DNA of 9,640 nt from Paracoccus sp. (in: a-proteobacteria) (lineage in GTDB: Bacteria; Pseudomonadota; Alphaproteobacteria; Rhodobacterales; Rhodobacteraceae), in NCBI GenBank assembly GCA_031178645.1, contig JAPSIP010000040.1, positions 1 through 9,640 on the forward strand, written 5' to 3'. Positions 5,485-9,640 of the stretch are shown here, in pieces (the stretch's first letter is position 1; every line of letters starts with the position of its first letter). The position numbers and the translations under genes are program-made. Under the pieces are notes generated by a model, which searched no databases, was not told the origin of the DNA, and saw only the letters and a list, made by a program, of their open reading frames with translations.

Positions 5485-6159
5485 ATGTCCGTTCATGTCC
5501 TGCGGCCTCTGGCGCCTATACGGCGGGTGCCGGACCTGCGCGCCGCCACCCTGGCCGAGATCAGTTGCGCCTCGTCCCTGGACGGGGCGGGCACGGGGTT
5601 TCTGCTGGCGGCCCTGCCCGAGGGGCCGGTGCTTTGGGCCCAGGACAGGCTGACGCGGCGCGAGGCGGGGGTGCCTTTCCTGCCCGGGCTTGGGCGCTGG
5701 CTGCTGCGCGCCGATCTGTCGCGGCCCGCCGACGTTCTGACGGCGATGGAGGATGCGCTGGCCTGTCCCGCCATCTCGGCCGTGGTGGGCGAAATCTGGG
5801 GCGACCCGGCTGCCCTGGATTTCACCGCGACGCGCCGGCTTGCCATGCGGGCCGAGGCCGCGGGCAGGCCGTGCTGGCTGCTCCGGAGGGCCGGTTCGGC
5901 CAGTGCCTCGGCGGCGCGGATGCGATGGCGGGTGACGGCCTTTCCATCGGAGCCCGCCGGGGACGATCCAGCGGCGCCGGGCGATCCGCTTTGGCGGGTC
6001 GAGTTGTTCCGGTCGCGCCTGTCGCCCCCCGGCGAATGGCTGGTGCGCCATGAACGCGGGGAAGACGGGACGGCGGATCGCCTTTGTTTTTCTGCCTTCG
6101 CTGCCGATCGAACGGTGGCGGAACCGGCGGCGGCGGATGAAGGGGGCGGTTCCGGATGA
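5485..6159 (+). CDS. imuA: ImuA, SOS mutagenesis RecA-like accessory protein
   Basis: ImuA is a RecA-related accessory protein of the ImuA-ImuB-DnaE2 translesion system, thought to link ImuB, DnaE2 and RecA at damaged DNA. The 224-residue product is recognised mostly by position before imuB plus RecA/ImuA-like features: a GAGTGFLLA segment (34-42) where RecA has its Walker A loop, the following strand EGPVLWAQDR (46-55), SAVVGEIWGDPAALDFTATRRL (99-119, a Walker-B-like region, here split at SAVVGEIWGD and PAALDFTATRRL), RPCWLLRR (128-135) and the closing WRVELFRSR...GEWLVRHER typical of the family end. The P-loop lacks the Lys and Thr needed for ATP binding. In-frame ATG at 5476 and TTG at 5470 are alternatives; none has a clear ribosome-binding site, and 5485 leaves the longest leader after the predicted start. 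The last 110 bases overlap imuB. Confidence 0.8.
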   Translation: MSVHVLRPLAPIRRVPDLRAATLAEISCASSLDGAGTGFLLAALPEGPVLWAQDRLTRREAGVPFLPGLGRWLLRADLSRPADVLTAMEDALACPAISAVVGEIWGDPAALDFTATRRLAMRAEAAGRPCWLLRRAGSASASAARMRWRVTAFPSEPAGDDPAAPGDPLWRVELFRSRLSPPGEWLVRHERGEDGTADRLCFSAFAADRTVAEPAAADEGGGSG

Positions 6160-7579
6160 CATTCCGGTGGTGCTGTCCGCCGAAGGCCCTCATGGCCCGG
6201 TGGTGCATGACCTGAACGATGCGGCCCGATCGGCGGGCGTGCGCCGTGGCGCGCGGGTGGTGGACATGCGCGCCCTGTGCCCCGCGCTTCAGGCTGTCCC
6301 GGCCAGTCCCCGGGGCGATGCGGCGGTCCTGACGCGGCTGATGTTCTGGGCGCGCCGCTGGGGGCCTTATTCCGCCACCGACGGCGGGGACGGGCTGGTC
6401 ATCGACACAACCGGCGCTGCGCATCTGTTCGGCGGGGAAGCCGTGCTGCTGTCTGACATCGAGGCGCGTTTCGCCACGGCCGGGCTGACGGCGCGGGTGG
6501 CGCTTGCCCCGACCTGGGGGGCGGCCTGGGGGCTGGCGCGCTTTGGTCCGGCGCGGATCGTCAGTCATGATCCGGCCGATCTTTATCCGCTGCCCATCGC
6601 GGCCCTGCGGCTGTCGGACGAAACGCTGCTGCTGCTGCGCCGCCTGGGGCTGCGGCGGGTCGGCGATCTGGCGGCGATCCCGCGGCTGCCGCTGATGCGC
6701 CGCTTTGGCCGGGCGCCCGCTTGGGACAATCCGCTGACCCGGCTGGACCAGGCGATGGGGCGGCTGGCCGAACCGATCGGTGCCCCAGAACCGCCCCCGG
6801 ATTTCGTGGCGCAGGCACGGCTGGCTGAGCCGGTGATGGATCCCTCCGACTGGCTGCCGGGTCTTGTCCAGGATCTGGCCGCGCAGATGGCCCGCCGGGA
6901 CCGGGGCTGCCGGCGGCTTTGCCTGTCGGTCTTTCGCGTCGATGGCCGCAGGCGCGATATCCGCGTCGCCACCGCCGCCCCCAGTCGCGAGGCCGGCCAT
7001 CTGCTGCGGCTGTTCCAGGGCCGGCTGGACGAGCTGGATCCCGGCTTTGGCTTCGACCTGATCCGCCTGGCGGCCGAGGCGACCGAGCCCCTGGCCACCG
7101 CCCAGGTCGGGCTGGACGGCAATGCCGACACTGCGCTGCACCTGTCGCGGCTGATCGACCGGCTGGTGTCGCGCTTTGGGGCCGATGCCATCTCGCGCCC
7201 GCTGCCCTTCCAAAGCCACCTTCCCGAACGGTCCGAAACGCGGGCCGATGCCTTGCGCGACGATCCGCCCCCCGCGCCGCGTCCCGACCGGCCCCTCCGC
7301 CTGTTCGACCCGCCCGAGGAAGTTCGGGTTCTTTACGCCGTGCCCGAAGGCCCGCCCGCGCTGTTCATATGGCGCCGCCAGCAGATCGCCGTCACCCGTC
7401 ATGCCGGACCCGAGCGTATCGCCCCCGAATGGTGGCGCGACAGCCCCGGTGCGCGGCTGCGCGACTATTTCCGGATCGAGGATGCCAGCGGTCGCCGCCT
7501 TTGGCTTTACCGCGAAGGCTTGGCGGGCGACGGGCGGGGCGGGATGCCCCGCTGGTTCGTGCATGGGGTCTTTGCCTGA
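6050..7579 (+). CDS. imuB: ImuB, Y-family polymerase-like mutasome protein
   Basis: ImuB is a non-catalytic relative of DinB that acts as the hub joining DnaE2, ImuA and the beta clamp. The 509-residue product opens with RRIAFVFLPSLPIERW (8-23), where the first catalytic Asp of DinB is replaced by Phe14. It has the ImuB-type palm motif DGGDGLVIDTTGAAHLFGG (111-129): Asp114 is kept but the adjacent Glu becomes Gly115. A helix-hairpin-helix region follows (about 183-220), then a little-finger-like part. RPLRLFDPPEEV (414-425) may hold a clamp-binding motif (PLRLF). The C-terminal domain of about 80 residues (GPERIAPEWWRD, DYFRIED, RRLWLYREG, WFVHGVFA) is the one often seen at the end of ImuB. 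The ATG at 6050 lies inside imuA, and no other start suits the conserved N-terminus. No ribosome-binding site is evident, so coupling to imuA is likely. The stop overlaps the dnaE2 start by one base (TGATG). Confidence 0.92.
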   Translation: MNAGKTGRRIAFVFLPSLPIERWRNRRRRMKGAVPDDIPVVLSAEGPHGPVVHDLNDAARSAGVRRGARVVDMRALCPALQAVPASPRGDAAVLTRLMFWARRWGPYSATDGGDGLVIDTTGAAHLFGGEAVLLSDIEARFATAGLTARVALAPTWGAAWGLARFGPARIVSHDPADLYPLPIAALRLSDETLLLLRRLGLRRVGDLAAIPRLPLMRRFGRAPAWDNPLTRLDQAMGRLAEPIGAPEPPPDFVAQARLAEPVMDPSDWLPGLVQDLAAQMARRDRGCRRLCLSVFRVDGRRRDIRVATAAPSREAGHLLRLFQGRLDELDPGFGFDLIRLAAEATEPLATAQVGLDGNADTALHLSRLIDRLVSRFGADAISRPLPFQSHLPERSETRADALRDDPPPAPRPDRPLRLFDPPEEVRVLYAVPEGPPALFIWRRQQIAVTRHAGPERIAPEWWRDSPGARLRDYFRIEDASGRRLWLYREGLAGDGRGGMPRWFVHGVFA

Positions 7580-9640
7580 TGCCGCAGAACGACCACCAGG
7601 CGCCCCGCCGCAGGCTGAAGGGCGACTTTGCCCCCAACTCGCGCGCGCCTTTCGTGGAACTGGGCGTGACCTCGGCCTTTTCCTTCCTGCGCGGGGCCTC
7701 GGACGCGACCGAACTGGCGCTGACGGCGCATCTTCTGGGCTATGAGGCCATCGGCATCGCCGACCTGAACAGCCTGGCCGGCGTCGTGCGTCTTCATGCC
7801 GAGGCGCGGCGCGCGGCCCTGCGCCCGATCATCGGCGCGCGGATCGTGCTGACCTGCGGGACGGGCTTTCTGGCCTATCCGCGCGACCGCGCGGCCTATG
7901 GCCGGCTGTCCACGCTGATCTCCAAGGGGCGGATGCGGGATCTGGACGGGACGTGGCAGGCCAAGGGCATCTGCGACCTGACGCTGGACGATCTGGCCGA
8001 TCATGCCGAAGGAGTGGCCCTGATCTGGCTGCCCGGCAGGGATCTGTCGGTGCTGCCGGGTCTGGCCGCGCGACTGCCGGGGCTGGGCCATGTGGCGGCG
8101 GCCTATCTTTATCGCGGAAACGACGTGGCGCGGATCAACCGGCTGGACCGGGCGGCGCGCGATTGCGGGCTGTCGATCCTGGCCACGAATGATGTGCATT
8201 ACCATGCCCCCGACCGCCGCCCGCTTCAGGACGTGATGACCTGCATCCGCCACGGCACCACCATCGACCGGGCGGGCTTTCTGCTGCACGCCAATGCCGA
8301 GCGTCACCTGAAATCCCCGGCCGAGATGGTTCGCCTGTTCACCCGCTGGCCCCATGCCATCCGCGCCGCGCGCGATCTGGCCGACCGGCTGACCTTCTCG
8401 CTGCGCGAACTGTCCTATGAATACCCCCGGGAAACCGCGCCCGAGGGACGCGACCCCCAGGACTATCTGGCGGAACTGACCTGGGCGGGTGCTGCCGCGC
8501 GCTATCCGGATGGCGTGCCGGGCAAGGTCCAGGCGGCGCTGCACCACGAACTGGCGCTGATCGCCCGGAAGAAGATCGCCCAGTATTTCCTGACCATCCA
8601 CGAGGTCGTGCAATTCGCCCGCTCGAAAGGCATCCTGTGCCAGGGGCGGGGGTCGGCGGCCAATTCCGCGGTCTGCTTTGTCCTGGGCATCACGCCCGTC
8701 GATCCCGCGCATTTCGACCTGCTGTTCGAACGCTTCATCAGCGAGGACCGCGACGAGCCTCCCGATATCGACGTGGATTTCGAACATGAACGCCGCGAGG
8801 AGGTCATCCAGCACATCTACGAAAAATACGGCCGCGACCGCGCCGCGCTATGCGCCACCGTGATCCACTATCGCCCGCGATCCGCCATCCGGGAAGTCGG
8901 CCGCGCCATGGGCCTGTCCGAGGATATCACCGGCGCCCTGGCCGCGACCGTCTGGGGCGCCTGGGGCACCAGCATGGGCGCGGCCGAGGCCGGCGAGGCG
9001 GGGGTGGATCTGTCCGACCTGCGCCTGCGCCGCACCCTGACGCTGGCCCAGCAGATGATCGGGATGCCCCGCCACCTGTCCCAGCATGTCGGCGGCTTCA
9101 TCCTGACCGAAGGCCTGCTGACCGAAACCGTGCCCATCGGCAACGGCGCCATGCCGGAACGCAGCTTCATCGAATGGGACAAGGACGACATTGACGAGTT
9201 GGGCATCCTCAAGATGGATATCCTGGCGCTTGGGATGCTGACCTGCATCCGCAAATGCTTCGACCTGATCGCAGCCCATCACGGGCGGCGGCTGACGCTG
9301 GCGGATCTGAACCCCGACGCGCCCGACGCGCCCCCCGTCTTCGACATGCTGTGCCGGGGCGACAGCATCGGCGTCTTCCAGGTCGAAAGCCGGGCGCAGA
9401 TGAACATGCTGCCGCGCCTGAAGCCGCGCCGCTTCTATGACCTGGTGATCGAGGTCGCGATCGTCCGGCCCGGTCCCATCCAGGGCGACATGGTCCACCC
9501 CTATCTGCGCCGCCGCAACGGGCAGGAGCCGACCGAATACCCGCGCCCCGGCCCCGCCCATCCCCAGACCGAGCTTGAGGAGATCCTGGGCCGCACCCTG
9601 GGCGTGCCCATCTTCCAGGAACAGGCGATGAAGATCGCCA
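7579..9640 (+). CDS. dnaE2: DnaE2 (ImuC) error-prone DNA polymerase III alpha, C-terminus cut by window edge
   Basis: DnaE2 is the damage-induced C-family polymerase that carries out translesion synthesis with ImuA and ImuB. The 687 residues present cover about two thirds of the usual 1,050-1,150. They include a PHP domain (about 25-290; FSFLRGASDATELAL, TNDVHYHAPDRRPLQDVMTC) and the polymerase palm with GRGSAANS (357-364) and PPDIDVDFEHERREEV (394-409). The third acidic residue lies in LGILKMDILALGML (541-554), and further conserved parts are GVFQVESRAQMNMLPRL and VRPGPIQGDMVHPYLRRR. By alignment with E. coli DnaE the catalytic aspartates are Asp396, Asp398 and Asp547; all are present, so polymerase activity is expected. 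The PHP metal-binding motifs are degenerate (ELGVTS where active forms have HxH). The ATG overlaps the imuB stop by one base. The fingers end, clamp-binding and OB regions lie beyond the right edge. Confidence 0.96.
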   Translation, partial: MPQNDHQAPRRRLKGDFAPNSRAPFVELGVTSAFSFLRGASDATELALTAHLLGYEAIGIADLNSLAGVVRLHAEARRAALRPIIGARIVLTCGTGFLAYPRDRAAYGRLSTLISKGRMRDLDGTWQAKGICDLTLDDLADHAEGVALIWLPGRDLSVLPGLAARLPGLGHVAAAYLYRGNDVARINRLDRAARDCGLSILATNDVHYHAPDRRPLQDVMTCIRHGTTIDRAGFLLHANAERHLKSPAEMVRLFTRWPHAIRAARDLADRLTFSLRELSYEYPRETAPEGRDPQDYLAELTWAGAAARYPDGVPGKVQAALHHELALIARKKIAQYFLTIHEVVQFARSKGILCQGRGSAANSAVCFVLGITPVDPAHFDLLFERFISEDRDEPPDIDVDFEHERREEVIQHIYEKYGRDRAALCATVIHYRPRSAIREVGRAMGLSEDITGALAATVWGAWGTSMGAAEAGEAGVDLSDLRLRRTLTLAQQMIGMPRHLSQHVGGFILTEGLLTETVPIGNGAMPERSFIEWDKDDIDELGILKMDILALGMLTCIRKCFDLIAAHHGRRLTLADLNPDAPDAPPVFDMLCRGDSIGVFQVESRAQMNMLPRLKPRRFYDLVIEVAIVRPGPIQGDMVHPYLRRRNGQEPTEYPRPGPAHPQTELEEILGRTLGVPIFQEQAMKIA

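Noticed and set aside
5822..7564. Minus-strand open frame of 580 codons opposite imuB
   Set aside because: It is repetitive in Pro, Gln and Arg with no domain; ImuB accounts for this DNA.

Overview
The window is GC-rich chromosomal DNA from an alphaproteobacterium, most likely a Rhodobacteraceae member near Paracoccus or Rhodobacter. This assignment rests on the style of the proteins, the alphaproteobacterial GAAC-type LexA site, TTGAC-type promoters and the gene order; no ribosomal RNA is present to confirm it. There is no sign of an insertion sequence, prophage, integrase or CRISPR array. Both edges cut a gene: yidC on the left (minus strand) and dnaE2 on the right (plus strand).

Left third (1-3524, minus strand): an operon read leftwards from a good promoter (TTGACG-N17-TATCCA, 3524-3496) in the order rpmH (ribosomal protein L34), rnpA (RNase P protein), yidD (insertion factor), ttcA (tRNA 2-thiocytidine synthetase) and yidC (membrane insertase, cut by the window edge). 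The set joins ribosome and tRNA maturation to membrane-protein insertion. rnpA/yidD and yidD/ttcA overlap and are probably translationally coupled. A perfect hairpin separates rpmH from rnpA. A 108-base gap holding a hairpin and a possible secondary promoter separates ttcA from yidC.

Middle (3525-5291): a divergently transcribed membrane histidine kinase without a neighbouring response regulator, then a tRNA-Arg(ACG) gene with encoded CCA, its own likely promoter and a strong intrinsic terminator.

Right half (5292-9640, plus strand): the SOS mutagenesis cassette imuA-imuB-dnaE2. A promoter (TTGACG-N18-TAGAAC) carries a near-consensus alphaproteobacterial LexA site on its -10. imuA (RecA-like accessory) overlaps imuB (Y-family-like protein without an intact active site) by 110 bases, and imuB overlaps dnaE2 (error-prone C-family polymerase) by one base. 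Together they form the damage-inducible translesion 'mutasome': DnaE2 is the polymerase, and ImuA and ImuB are its adaptors.

I see no wholly new system. The points most worth a second look are the long imuA/imuB frame overlap, the LexA/-10 arrangement with two registers of half-sites, the degenerate nucleotide and metal sites in the three mutasome proteins, and several unexplained inverted repeats between genes.
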